Shown: positions 25,148 through 33,462 of the stretch, one piece after another
Position numbering within the stretch: position 1 is the stretch's first letter
How the letters are laid out: the number at the start of each line of letters is the position of its first letter
DNA from: JBAXRT01 sp037131065
Lineage (GTDB): Bacteria; Bacteroidota; Bacteroidia; Bacteroidales; FEN-979
Assembly (NCBI GenBank): GCA_037131065.1
Contig: JBAXRT010000006.1
Coordinates: forward strand, 1-39,593
DNA: 39,593 nt
Direction: 5' to 3'
Translations under genes and position numbers: made by a program
The notes under the pieces: generated by a model
Databases searched by the model: none
Seen by the model: the letters and a program-made list of their open reading frames with translations, nothing else
Told to the model about the DNA's origin: nothing

Positions 25148-25987
25148 CTATTTTACAGGAAAATATCCGATATCAGTTACCAGTTTCTGCCCTTCCGGAC
25201 TCAGGATCCAGTCGACATAGGTTTTGACATCTCCCGTTGGCCTGTTGCGCAAGTACATGTATAAATAACGAGTAATAGGATATTGCCCGGCTTTGATGGT
25301 CTCAGCATTTGCCAGATAGGCAGTGCTTTTATCATCTTTCTTTACTGCACAGTGCTTTACACCAGCCGCATAAGCAGCGCCACCGTAACCGATTCCAAAT
25401 TTGTCTTTTGAAACGGCATTTACAACTGCAGCTGTTCCGGGAAGGGTTTGGCAACTTGCAGCATAATCAGTCTTAACAACATTATCTTTAAAGAAAACAT
25501 AGGTTCCGGAGCTGTTTTCACGACCATAAAGTTTTATATCCGCATCAGGTCCGCCAACCTCTTTCCAGTTGGTTGTTCTTCCTGAAAAGATATTGCTCAA
25601 TTGCTTTAATGTCAGCTCTTTTACCGGATTTGATTCATTCAGAAAGATGGTTATTCCGTCTTTGGCACAGGGAATCTCAACTCCTAAGGAGGCATACCGT
25701 TCTTTCAGCTTATCCATTTCTGATTGCTTCATCGAACGGCTTGAATTACAGATATCTGTAGCACCATTTATAAGGGCTGAAATTCCGGTCCCTGAACCAC
25801 CACCTGTTACCTGGATGACCACTCCCGGATGAGACTTCATGTAAACCTCGGCCCATTTTTGAGCAAGGATCACCATGGTGTCGGACCCTTTCACTGTGAT
25901 TTTCCTGGGAGCAGGCATGAATGCCAGTCCGATAAGTGATAACAGGAGAATGGTAGCCAGTCCTGTGTTTTTAATTGCTTTTTTCAT
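25148..25987 (-). CDS. pstS: Phosphate-binding protein PstS
   Basis: The 279-residue periplasmic binding protein captures phosphate for PstCAB. The signal peptide is about 1-26 (ATILLLSLIGLAFMPA). There is no lipobox cysteine, so it is probably soluble. Phosphate-contact motifs are KGSDTMV, TGGGSGTGISALINGATDIC with NSSR, and GRENSSGTYVFF. It ends LSPEGQKLVTDIGYFPVK, as in the family. It is shorter than E. coli PstS (346) and matches the PstS-1/SphX-like group. It lies 44 bases after the porin gene, with pstC 77 bases further on. Confidence 0.95.
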   Translation of the reverse strand: MKKAIKNTGLATILLLSLIGLAFMPAPRKITVKGSDTMVILAQKWAEVYMKSHPGVVIQVTGGGSGTGISALINGATDICNSSRSMKQSEMDKLKERYASLGVEIPCAKDGITIFLNESNPVKELTLKQLSNIFSGRTTNWKEVGGPDADIKLYGRENSSGTYVFFKDNVVKTDYAASCQTLPGTAAVVNAVSKDKFGIGYGGAAYAAGVKHCAVKKDDKSTAYLANAETIKAGQYPITRYLYMYLRNRPTGDVKTYVDWILSPEGQKLVTDIGYFPVK

Positions 25988-26031
25988 TTTTCCTAGTATT
26001 AACCTTGTTATTTCAAAATGTAATATTACGC

Positions 26032-27579
26032 TTAAAATTTAACCTGGATTCTGAAAGTCAGCGTATTTTGGGGGAATACTTTGCTGTAATCCAGTATGCC
26101 TGGCTCGCCGTTCACATTGTAAGCAGTGACGACATTACCAACGCCTTTATCATTTACTGCGACCTTTTCATTGAATGGCATCTCATAAGCCAGCATGAAC
26201 TTGATGTTATCGTCAAAGAAGTAGGTCCAGGCAAGGGTAAGGGTTCCGTAAGCAACATCTGCTACCCCGCTCTTCAGACCGCTTGCCACTATGGTCTTTG
26301 TCTGGTTATTGGTAATGATGACCGGATCACTCCCTGCATATTGCTTGTCATTCTTTACAACATCAGCAATTTTGGCATCATATTTTGCAACACCGATCTG
26401 GTCTGCCGACAGTTTTGTATTCGGATCATAATAATCCCAGCGAACAGCGAACTGATTGCGTTTCCCGATATTCTTGATCAGATATGCGTAATACCCCATG
26501 AAACTCCTTTCAATACTGGAGCCCATCTGGGTCGTTGTCGTCTTAAGATTGGTCAGTGTTAAAGTATCTCCGGCATTATTGAAAGCAGAGGAATTTGTAA
26601 ACACATTGTATGGATCGGAAGAATATCCGGGATAAGCATTCTTTCCGAAAATATATTCACCCTTTATCGTCAGCCCGCCCCAGAGGTCGAAATAAACCTG
26701 TGCTTCTGCTCCAATCCATGATTTATTCAATGCCTGGCCAACAGTAACGGATTTATTATAAGTATAATCGGAATTGAGAACATCGGTCGAGTTTGATTTT
26801 ATCCATCCGTAATATCCATGAACCCCGATATTAAGTCCGCCCCAGTTCCCTAATTTAAAGCCATAGGTTAATCGAGCCATGAGATCTTTATATTTATCAA
26901 AATCCTTATTAGTCGGATTGACATTCAGGTTATCCCATTTTTGAGATGCGGCGTTATAAACCTTTGTATTAATAGTCATACCATCATTGCCGTTAAATAC
27001 TGCAAACTGGAATTTTAAAGGAATTTTGGGAGGTGCAATTTCGAGCTTTGCCCCGATTGCCCTTTCACCAGGGTAAAGAGCCCTGATAACGGCAGACCGC
27101 TCAGGAACTTCGCGGTTACTTGAGGAGTACTCAACTTCATAATTCGGACGGTTGAATTGACCAGCCCACAGTGAGAAGGTTTTTAGCCAGGGCTCATTTA
27201 CCATGGCATAGGCATCCTTCAGGGAAATGCTGCCGGGAGAAAAATCAGGCTGCAGAACAAAAACCACTCCGTTGATCGGTTCATACTGGAATTTGATTCT
27301 GACCCTGCGGAGTGTAAAAGTATTATATGGATAGGTCGACGGATTTTCAAAACGCTGATACTGAGCCTGGATATAACCCGATAATTTGATCTTCGTAAGT
27401 TTTGCCAGATCGCTTTCAGCAGTAGCAATTCTCTCTTCAATTCCGCTGATTCTGTCGCGAAGTGTAATCACCTGATCCTTTAAGGTATCCTGCTTTGCCT
27501 GCCCGAAGGATATCCTGGAACTGAGCATCAGGGGAACCATCACTCCGGCAGTCAGCAGTAAAATGGTAAGTCTTTTCAT
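26032..27579 (-). CDS. Phosphate-selective porin (OprO/OprP-like)
   Basis: The 515-residue outer-membrane porin has a signal peptide (MKRLTILLLTAGVMVPLMLS to about residue 27, ending FGQ). A short coiled coil (DQVITLRDRISGIEERIATA) follows as in OprP-type trimers. A long beta barrel comes next, with strands such as SGYIQAQYQRF, TFTLRRVRIKFQYEP and FSLWAGQFNRPNYEVEYSSS, and it ends LTFRIQVKF with a C-terminal Phe. It is the first gene before pstS, so phosphate entry across the outer membrane is its most likely job. The ATG at 27579 is used; an upstream TTG is part of the TACCTTTG promoter element. Confidence 0.9.
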   Translation of the reverse strand: MKRLTILLLTAGVMVPLMLSSRISFGQAKQDTLKDQVITLRDRISGIEERIATAESDLAKLTKIKLSGYIQAQYQRFENPSTYPYNTFTLRRVRIKFQYEPINGVVFVLQPDFSPGSISLKDAYAMVNEPWLKTFSLWAGQFNRPNYEVEYSSSNREVPERSAVIRALYPGERAIGAKLEIAPPKIPLKFQFAVFNGNDGMTINTKVYNAASQKWDNLNVNPTNKDFDKYKDLMARLTYGFKLGNWGGLNIGVHGYYGWIKSNSTDVLNSDYTYNKSVTVGQALNKSWIGAEAQVYFDLWGGLTIKGEYIFGKNAYPGYSSDPYNVFTNSSAFNNAGDTLTLTNLKTTTTQMGSSIERSFMGYYAYLIKNIGKRNQFAVRWDYYDPNTKLSADQIGVAKYDAKIADVVKNDKQYAGSDPVIITNNQTKTIVASGLKSGVADVAYGTLTLAWTYFFDDNIKFMLAYEMPFNEKVAVNDKGVGNVVTAYNVNGEPGILDYSKVFPQNTLTFRIQVKF

Positions 27580-27603
27580 CTTTTGAAGGTTTTTAATTTG
27601 CCG

Positions 27604-27631
27604 CAAAGGTATCTCAGGGTAAAGTGAGCAA
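27604..27631 (-). promoter_or_regulatory. Promoter of the porin-pst-phoU operon (TTG-N17-TACCTTTG)
   Basis: On the minus strand an exact -7 element TACCTTTG (27611-27604) lies 17 bases after a TTG (27631-27629), the spacing reported for Bacteroidota sigma-A promoters. The -7 end is 24 bases upstream of the porin ATG at 27579. It is the best two-part promoter in the window. I see no clear Pho-box-like direct repeat next to it. Confidence 0.65.
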
Positions 27632-27691
27632 TGTTAACCCATCATTACCTTTATGTTAAATAATTGTTAAGAAATCAGGATAACTCTCTGT

Positions 27692-30055
27692 TTAAGAGCG
27701 TCTTGAAAAAGAAATGGAGAAGGTGGAGCCGGGATGAGATTTGATATTAATTTCCCCCTCGATCTGCTTCACAAGGATCTGTACAATCTGAATACCCATG
27801 GTCTTACAATGTTCCAGTGAAAAACCATCAGGCATTCCAACGCCATCATCACTGATGGTAAGGTTCAGGTCATAAGGCGCTTCTCCTCTTTTTAAAATGA
27901 CCTGGATGATCCCGGTTCGTCCGTCAGGAAATGCATGCCTGTATGCATTATTGAGAATTTCATTGATAATAAGCCCAAGTGGAATGGCTGCTTCTATATC
28001 CATTGTGATCTCCTGGATATCAAATTTCAGCTGGATATCCCGGCGATTGAAGGTCCCGGTAATAACAGAGGATAACGATCTTATATAGTCTGAAAAGGAT
28101 ATATTTTCAAAATCCTTGGACCGGTATAGCATTTCGTGGACCAGGGCCATCGTGCGGATCCGCAGCTGAAGATCTGTGAGCGATTGTATCAAGTCAGCAT
28201 TGTGTGCCTGATCCTTTTGCATGTTGATCAAGCTGACCAGTATCGCAAAATTGTTCTTAACCCTGTGATGTATCTCCTTTAAGAGATTCTCTTTCTGATT
28301 GGTTCCTTCCATAATTTCCAATTCTTTCATTTTTCTTTCCTGAATATCTCTTATTACTCCGACAAACTCTTCAAGTATTCCGGTTTCATTGTTATAGATT
28401 GGATTCATGATGCTCTCTGCCCAAAACTCCTCCCCGCTTTTTTTCCTGGAAAGGTAAATAAAATGTTTTGGAGTTCTGTCCCTGATCATCTCCTGAAAAC
28501 TCTCTCCGGCATAGGGGTGGAAATCGGGATGAGTCAGATCGAAGGTAGATTTCATCAGTATCTCTTCAGGTGAATAACCATAAATTTTCATGGCTGAAGG
28601 AGATGCATAGATACAGTTCATGTTTTTATCAAATCTTGTGATGAAATCCAGAGAATTCTCAGCTAAAAATCTATACTGGTGCTCCTGTTCGCTAATCTTC
28701 CTGTTGGTAATTTCCAGTTCCGACATCTCTTTCGACATACGGGAATAGATTTGCTGGATCTCCTTTTTTGCCCGGATATTTCTGAAATATTGTAACAAAG
28801 AATAGATAATAAAGATAAATGAAACACTCAGAATGATCTGAAGAAAATTGATTTGAAAACGTTGGTTTTTAAGACTGAGCGATTGAATTTCATTTTCACT
28901 CACTAACAATATATTACCCTCTTCTATACTGCGTATACGCTGATTGGCCTCAAGTATGGCGATATCCCCCTTGTTCTTTTCGACAATAATGCTGTCCCCT
29001 ATTTCCGTATAGCGTTTGAAATAAATCAATGCATTTTTAAAATCGTTTCTTGAATTATAAAACCGGTATAACATCCTGTTTCCGTTTTCAAGCAGATTAG
29101 GCCTGCCATTGGCCCGGGCTGTTCTTAACCCCTCATTCATAAAAATCCAGCCTGAATCCATTTTGTTCAAAAAGAAATAATCACCGGCAATATTGATGAG
29201 AGAACTGTTATAATCCTCCATTTGCGACATTTCATGTCGGATTGCAAGGGCCTTTTTGTTGTGCTCAAGAGCTTTTTGAAAAAGGTTTTTCTGCTCATAA
29301 GCATGAGCAATCCGGGTATTGATGGTTCCCTCCTGTGATCGAAGGGATGGTTCCTTCAGCCTTAAGAGATTTAAATAAAATGCTATTGCATCGTCATACC
29401 TGCCCTTATCAAGGTAAATACTTCCAATGGAGTTATAGATTCTGAGGATGGAATTTTTATTCCCTCCCTTTTGAAAGCAACTAAGCCCCTTGTTATAAAG
29501 TGCCAGTGCAGAATCAATATTTCCCGTTGTTTGTTCGACTCTTCCGAGTTCCTGAAAAAATACCCCATTCCACTCCTGGTTGTGGAGAGAAACCGATAAA
29601 AAAAGACCCTTCCGGTAAAAAATCCTTGCATTGTCAAAATCTCTTAACATCAGAGAAAGCTCTCCGATTGATTTGTATACATTTAATATACCTAACGGTG
29701 CTTTAATTTTTATATATATTTTTTGTGCCCCTAAATAAGATTCAAGAGCTAAAAGATATTTCCGCTTATGAGTGTAATAGTCCCCCATCAGGTTTCTGGC
29801 ATCTGCTTTCCCTTTTAAATAACTTAGGTCAACAGCTTCTTTAAATGCATTACAGGCATAGTTGAAGCTTTTTGAAAAGGCTGTATCACAAAAACTCCTT
29901 GATATCTGAACCAGCAGATCAACTCGTTGAACCCCGCGAGCTGAGGTGAGTGCTTTTTTCAGGCTGTCAATCTGATTGGCGAAAAGGGTATTTCCCAACA
30001 AACCAAGACTAAGAAGCGCTATAACAAAAACTGCTACATAATTTTTTTGATTCAT
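27692..30055 (-). CDS. TPR-PAS sensor histidine kinase (HisKA_2 family)
   Basis: The 787-residue membrane kinase has a signal peptide (about 1-26). A periplasmic array of TPR-like helical repeats (about 30-395) includes ILRIYNSIGSIYLDKGRYDD and TINTRIAHAYEQKNLFQKAL. One TM segment (about 405-428, FLQIILSVSFIFIIYSLL) is followed by a short coiled coil. A PAS domain (about 462-575) has FRFDKNMNCIYASPSAMKIYGYSPEE-like content. A HisKA_2 box, LLKEIHHRVKNNFAILVSLI (His near 596), and a HATPase with NEILNNAYRHAF and SDDGVGMPDG complete it. No receiver gene is adjacent, so it is an orphan by position. It lies between the CHAD gene (18 bases upstream) and the pst operon, suggesting a link to phosphate. 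Confidence 0.92.
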   Translation of the reverse strand: MNQKNYVAVFVIALLSLGLLGNTLFANQIDSLKKALTSARGVQRVDLLVQISRSFCDTAFSKSFNYACNAFKEAVDLSYLKGKADARNLMGDYYTHKRKYLLALESYLGAQKIYIKIKAPLGILNVYKSIGELSLMLRDFDNARIFYRKGLFLSVSLHNQEWNGVFFQELGRVEQTTGNIDSALALYNKGLSCFQKGGNKNSILRIYNSIGSIYLDKGRYDDAIAFYLNLLRLKEPSLRSQEGTINTRIAHAYEQKNLFQKALEHNKKALAIRHEMSQMEDYNSSLINIAGDYFFLNKMDSGWIFMNEGLRTARANGRPNLLENGNRMLYRFYNSRNDFKNALIYFKRYTEIGDSIIVEKNKGDIAILEANQRIRSIEEGNILLVSENEIQSLSLKNQRFQINFLQIILSVSFIFIIYSLLQYFRNIRAKKEIQQIYSRMSKEMSELEITNRKISEQEHQYRFLAENSLDFITRFDKNMNCIYASPSAMKIYGYSPEEILMKSTFDLTHPDFHPYAGESFQEMIRDRTPKHFIYLSRKKSGEEFWAESIMNPIYNNETGILEEFVGVIRDIQERKMKELEIMEGTNQKENLLKEIHHRVKNNFAILVSLINMQKDQAHNADLIQSLTDLQLRIRTMALVHEMLYRSKDFENISFSDYIRSLSSVITGTFNRRDIQLKFDIQEITMDIEAAIPLGLIINEILNNAYRHAFPDGRTGIIQVILKRGEAPYDLNLTISDDGVGMPDGFSLEHCKTMGIQIVQILVKQIEGEINIKSHPGSTFSISFSRRS

Positions 30056-30073
30056 CCCGGGATTAATTTTTTA

Positions 30074-30949
30074 TCATCTCAACATGGTTGAAACTGTGGC
30101 GGCCGGTTTGTCCAATATCGTAGAAATCAGCCTCTCGACCTGAGGGAAGATCTGGTTCTCCAGAATCAGGCAATCATCTTGAATGATCGCTATTTCTCTT
30201 TTTAATCCGGTAACTTGAAAATTTCTGCTTTTCACTTTACTTTTTATAAAAGAATTGATAGACCCCAAGAACACCTGCCTGTCATGCCACTCACCGATAA
30301 GATATTCAGCCTGGAGCAATTCAGGGATTATTTTATTCAATTTTGAATCGCTTTTTATTGTTTTTGTAAATAACAAAATAGCCCCGATAATCTTGAGATT
30401 CTGACGTATTTTATGCAGATGTTCCGGGGTTTTTTTCGAAATCAGTAATTTCCGTATTTTCTGCCCTTTTTTCCTGGTGAAATTATAAACCGTTTCTATT
30501 AACTTTTTTTGACTGATGGTTTTAGAAAAATGGCTGATTACTATTTCTGTCTTTTTTATCTCTCTCTCTTCAAACTCCTGGACAGTGGCAAGAAATTGTT
30601 TTGTCAGTCTGGTTTCCCTTGCTTTTAACGAGTTTTTATAAAGGGAAATTTCAGGATTTATAAATCCATATTTAATCAGAAGCAATCCATTAACCTGAAT
30701 CTCTCTGATTTTACCTGTTAAATTAAAAAGATCTGTGAACAGCGAAAGATGGTCGTCAGATCTAAAATAATCTGTAGAGACCATTTCAAAAAGCCGGAAA
30801 AGGGCCAGAATTTTTTTTACATCCACCCGGGCCTTATGAATGTCTTCGGCGTCCCCTGTGATACTGGCTTTATAAAGGTTAGCTAAAAAAGAGGCGGTTC
30901 GTTTTCTGTAGAAACGAAAAATAAATTCACCAGTTTCCCTCTTGTTCAT
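30074..30949 (-). CDS. CHAD-domain protein (putative polyphosphate binding)
   Basis: The 291-residue protein is all-helical. Its basic surface and conserved histidines fit CHAD: DIHKARVDVKKILALFRLFE near the N-terminus, LTGKIREIQVNGLLLIKYG in the middle, and PEHLHKIRQNLKIIGAILLF in the second half. CHAD domains bind inorganic polyphosphate and are often next to CYTH triphosphatases or phosphate transport genes. Here no CYTH domain is fused or adjacent. It starts 8 bases after the 158-aa gene and is followed 18 bases later by the TPR kinase. A role in storing or sensing polyphosphate is inference from family and context. Confidence 0.83.
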   Translation of the reverse strand: MNKRETGEFIFRFYRKRTASFLANLYKASITGDAEDIHKARVDVKKILALFRLFEMVSTDYFRSDDHLSLFTDLFNLTGKIREIQVNGLLLIKYGFINPEISLYKNSLKARETRLTKQFLATVQEFEEREIKKTEIVISHFSKTISQKKLIETVYNFTRKKGQKIRKLLISKKTPEHLHKIRQNLKIIGAILLFTKTIKSDSKLNKIIPELLQAEYLIGEWHDRQVFLGSINSFIKSKVKSRNFQVTGLKREIAIIQDDCLILENQIFPQVERLISTILDKPAATVSTMLR

Positions 30950-30957
30950 GTAGGCAT

Positions 30958-31434
30958 TTATTGAGGTGGTATCTCCTCTGTGGTTTTAGTAACAGTGAGC
31001 AATTGCCCGGCCTTAAAGGCCTTTATCTCTTTATTCCACTCCTTGAGTAGCCGTATACCGTCCATTGCCAGCTTCTCCTTCCTTACCTTTGAAACATGCA
31101 CAAAGAGCATGTCCTTCACCATGGTATTCCTTTGGTTCTTCCAGCTTCTCGCCTTTTCAATCAATTTCATATCAATGTGATCTCTGACCATGGGGGATTT
31201 TCCGCTCATATGAATATGTTTAAGCCTCTTTATGCATTGCTCGAGGGAATATCCTGCACCCGGTTTTTGATTCTCTGCAATTTCAAGTAATGATTTAAGT
31301 CTTTTTTCAAGGATCTCGGAAATTAGCCAGGAGGCCTCCAGGAAGAATTGATTTTTCATTGCGATCCCGGCTTTCTGGATCAATTGTTTTTTTGCACTCT
31401 TCCGATTTTTTGGTGATTTTTTTTTGGTTTTCAT
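30958..31434 (-). CDS. Small basic helical protein of unknown function
   Basis: I do not recognise this 158-residue product. The N-terminus is very Lys/Arg/Ser-rich (MKTKKKSPKNRKSAKKQLIQ) and could bind nucleic acid or polyphosphate. The remainder is predicted helical: FFLEASWLISEILEKRLKSL, YSLEQCIKRLKHIHM, and SWKNQRNTMVKDMLFVHVSK. The arrangement with a late Arg-Asn motif (RNTMVK) recalls HEPN-like folds, but the usual RNxxxH is not intact, so this is only a suggestion. There is no signal peptide or TM. It lies directly upstream of the CHAD gene (8-base gap). A perfect 16-base palindrome overlaps its start codon. Confidence 0.7.
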   Translation of the reverse strand: MKTKKKSPKNRKSAKKQLIQKAGIAMKNQFFLEASWLISEILEKRLKSLLEIAENQKPGAGYSLEQCIKRLKHIHMSGKSPMVRDHIDMKLIEKARSWKNQRNTMVKDMLFVHVSKVRKEKLAMDGIRLLKEWNKEIKAFKAGQLLTVTKTTEEIPPQ

Positions 31435-31448
31435 AAAACCGGTTTTAT
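31433..31448. promoter_or_regulatory. 16-base perfect palindrome at the start of the 158-aa gene
   Basis: ATAAAACCGGTTTTAT is perfectly self-complementary and overlaps the ATG of the gene ending at 31434. It could be an operator for a dimeric repressor or hide the start codon in the mRNA. A chance 16-mer palindrome is unlikely but AT-rich flanks reduce the significance. Confidence 0.4.
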
Positions 31449-31590
31449 TTGAAATTTAACCATAAAATTAATGCTTTTTTTAATGCAAAATAAACCTCAC
31501 TGATCAAAATAGATTAATCAGAAAAGTATTAATAAAAAAATAACAATGTGATCACTGAATAAGGGAAGATAGCCTGTTAAGCCTTCCCAA

Positions 31591-32241
31591 TTAAGCCATT
31601 TTGATAAGGATCGTTTTTATGATATCCGATACATCCTCAGCTGTGTCTACCGTTTTTTCAAGGGTAGCGAAAATCTCTTTGTTTTTTATCAGCTCGATTG
31701 TATCCCTTTCCTCCTCAAATAATTTTGAAATACCGCTGTGATAGAGATCATCTGCCTTGTTTTCCAGTGTATTGAGATTAATGCAGGCCTGGAGGATTTT
31801 TTCCCTGTTTTTCCCCGCATCTTTAAGGTTAATGAGTGAAACCTCTATCTCTTTTGCAGCCTGGTATATAATCTCAGCGAATTCAACAAAATAGGGATGG
31901 ATCACCTTTGGCTTGTATAACTGAATCCTTTGGCTGGTGCCATTGATATAATCGGTCACATCATCCATAGATGAAGTTATCGATTGAATATCCTCGCGGT
32001 CAAACGGAGTGATAAAGGATTTATTCAATTGCTTGTAAATCTTATGTGTTATTTCATCACCTTCATGTTCCACCGACTTAATTTGTTTAATTACTGCTTC
32101 GCGCTCCTCTATCGACCGTGTCGCCATCAAATCCCTGAGTAACTCTGCTGCCTTGATTAAGATCTTGGAATCTTCCTCAAACAAGGGAAAAAATGAGGTG
32201 TCTTTGGGGACAAATAACTTCAAAAGAAAATCTACTTTCAT
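31591..32241 (-). CDS. DUF47/PhoU-like protein, Pit accessory
   Basis: The 216-residue helical protein is of the DUF47 family, distant PhoU relatives that accompany PitA-type transporters and are thought to modulate them. It opens FLLKLFVPKDTSFFPLFEED and contains KQIKSVEHEGDEITHKIYKQ, then FITPFDREDIQSITSSMDDV-TDYI, which are the hallmark segments. It ends DTAEDVSDIIKTILIKMA. It lies 29 bases downstream of pitA in the same direction, the usual arrangement. The window therefore has two PhoU-fold proteins, one for each phosphate transporter. Confidence 0.93.
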   Translation of the reverse strand: MKVDFLLKLFVPKDTSFFPLFEEDSKILIKAAELLRDLMATRSIEEREAVIKQIKSVEHEGDEITHKIYKQLNKSFITPFDREDIQSITSSMDDVTDYINGTSQRIQLYKPKVIHPYFVEFAEIIYQAAKEIEVSLINLKDAGKNREKILQACINLNTLENKADDLYHSGISKLFEEERDTIELIKNKEIFATLEKTVDTAEDVSDIIKTILIKMA

Positions 32242-32270
32242 ATCACCAGATGTTTAATTGTAATATCATA

Positions 32271-33257
32271 TTAAAGAATGTTGTTAAGAATGAAGAAAAC
32301 AGTGGCGCTTATGAGTGCCGATACCGGGATCGTCAGAATCCAGGCCCAGAAAATTTTTGTCGTCACACCCCACTTCACTGCCGAAGCGCCTTTTCTCGCC
32401 CCGACTCCGATGATTGCTCCTGTAATGGTGTGCGTGGTGCTCACCGGGATTCCTAATTCTGTTGCACCGAAAAGGGTTAGGGCCCCAGCACTTTCAGCAC
32501 AGAAACCTTCAAACGGTTTTAATTTGGTTATTTTTTGTCCCATGGTCTTTACAATCCGCCAGCCTCCGAAAAGGGTTCCAAGCGCAATTGCGGAATAGCA
32601 TGAAATAACTATCCAGGTCGCAATTGAATCATGCTTTGTTGCATGACCCGTAACAATTAATGCAACCCAGATAATCCCCATAGATTTTTGCGCGTCATTT
32701 CCTCCGTGTCCAAGGCTGAATGCGGCAGCGGATAAAAGCTGAAGTCGGCGAAAATATTTATCAACTTTCGAGGGTGAAAATCCTTTGCAAAGCTGAAGTA
32801 CAACAGCTGAAATAATAAAAGAAATGACCATCCCTAAAACTGGGGCTATGACAATAAATGCGACTATCTTAAGAACACCTACAATAACAACAGACCCTAC
32901 TCCGGCCTTTGCTATTGCAGCCCCAACGAGACCACCAACAAGAGTATGAGATGAGCTTGAGGGAAGCCCCCACCACCAGGTCAGCAGATTCCATGAAATT
33001 GCTGAAATTAGTGCAGCTCCGATAACATTGAGATTGATTACGTCCGGATTAACAACGCCCTTGCCAATCGTGGTTGCCACTTTAAGGCTGAAAATTAAAA
33101 AAGCAATGAAATTAAAAAATGCTGCAAATGCCACCGCAGAAAATGGTGAAAGCACTTTTGTTGAGACCACTGTTGCAATTGAATTTGCTGAATCATGAAA
33201 TCCATTGATGAAGTCAAAGACCAGAACCAGCCCGATTACGATGTATAAAAATTCCAT
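32271..33257 (-). CDS. pitA: Low-affinity inorganic phosphate transporter (PitA/PHO4)
   Basis: The 328-residue PHO4-family permease exchanges metal-phosphate and protons or sodium. The N-terminal signature is DFINGFHDSANSIATVVSTK, repeated in the second half as the conserved GHGGNDAQKSMGIIWVALIV. About ten hydrophobic segments are seen. The product is shorter than E. coli PitA (499) but matches the usual length of the short bacterial Pit group. It is first in the minus-strand phosphate block, with DUF47 following. A TAGTTTTG -7 element lies 25 bases upstream of the ATG. The gene name follows family usage; sodium- and proton-driven types cannot be told apart here. Confidence 0.93.
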   Translation of the reverse strand: MEFLYIVIGLVLVFDFINGFHDSANSIATVVSTKVLSPFSAVAFAAFFNFIAFLIFSLKVATTIGKGVVNPDVINLNVIGAALISAISWNLLTWWWGLPSSSSHTLVGGLVGAAIAKAGVGSVVIVGVLKIVAFIVIAPVLGMVISFIISAVVLQLCKGFSPSKVDKYFRRLQLLSAAAFSLGHGGNDAQKSMGIIWVALIVTGHATKHDSIATWIVISCYSAIALGTLFGGWRIVKTMGQKITKLKPFEGFCAESAGALTLFGATELGIPVSTTHTITGAIIGVGARKGASAVKWGVTTKIFWAWILTIPVSALISATVFFILNNIL

Positions 33258-33282
33258 TAAAAAAGAAAATAAATGATTATAG

Positions 33283-33290
33283 CAAAACTA
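33283..33290 (-). promoter_or_regulatory. Putative -7 element (TAGTTTTG) of pitA
   Basis: An exact TAnnTTTG match on the minus strand, 25 bases upstream of the pitA ATG at 33257. The rest of the 205-base divergent gap to the ligase gene is AT-rich, with no TTG at the usual -33 spacing. Confidence 0.45.
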
Positions 33291-33436
33291 CATTATTTTC
33301 TTTATCTGCCCTATATAGATGAATATTATGTTGATAATTTTTTTGCTCCTATCCGCCCCAAGAGAATACAGGAAAAAAGAAGTCAATTGCATGCCTGTGA
33401 TTTGTTGTGATTTCAGTCGCATATATGTTTTTATGG

Positions 33437-33444
33437 TACTTTTG
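33437..33444 (+). promoter_or_regulatory. Putative -7 element (TACTTTTG) of the ligase operon
   Basis: An exact TAnnTTTG match on the plus strand, 18 bases before the ATG at 33463. TTTGTTG at 33401-33407 is 29 bases away, too far for a standard -33. Confidence 0.45.
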
Positions 33445-33462
33445 CCGAAATGATGATTAAAG

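Noticed and set aside
25975..26562. 195-codon plus-strand open frame
   Set aside because: It is antisense to the porin C-terminal strands, with no ribosome site or motif.
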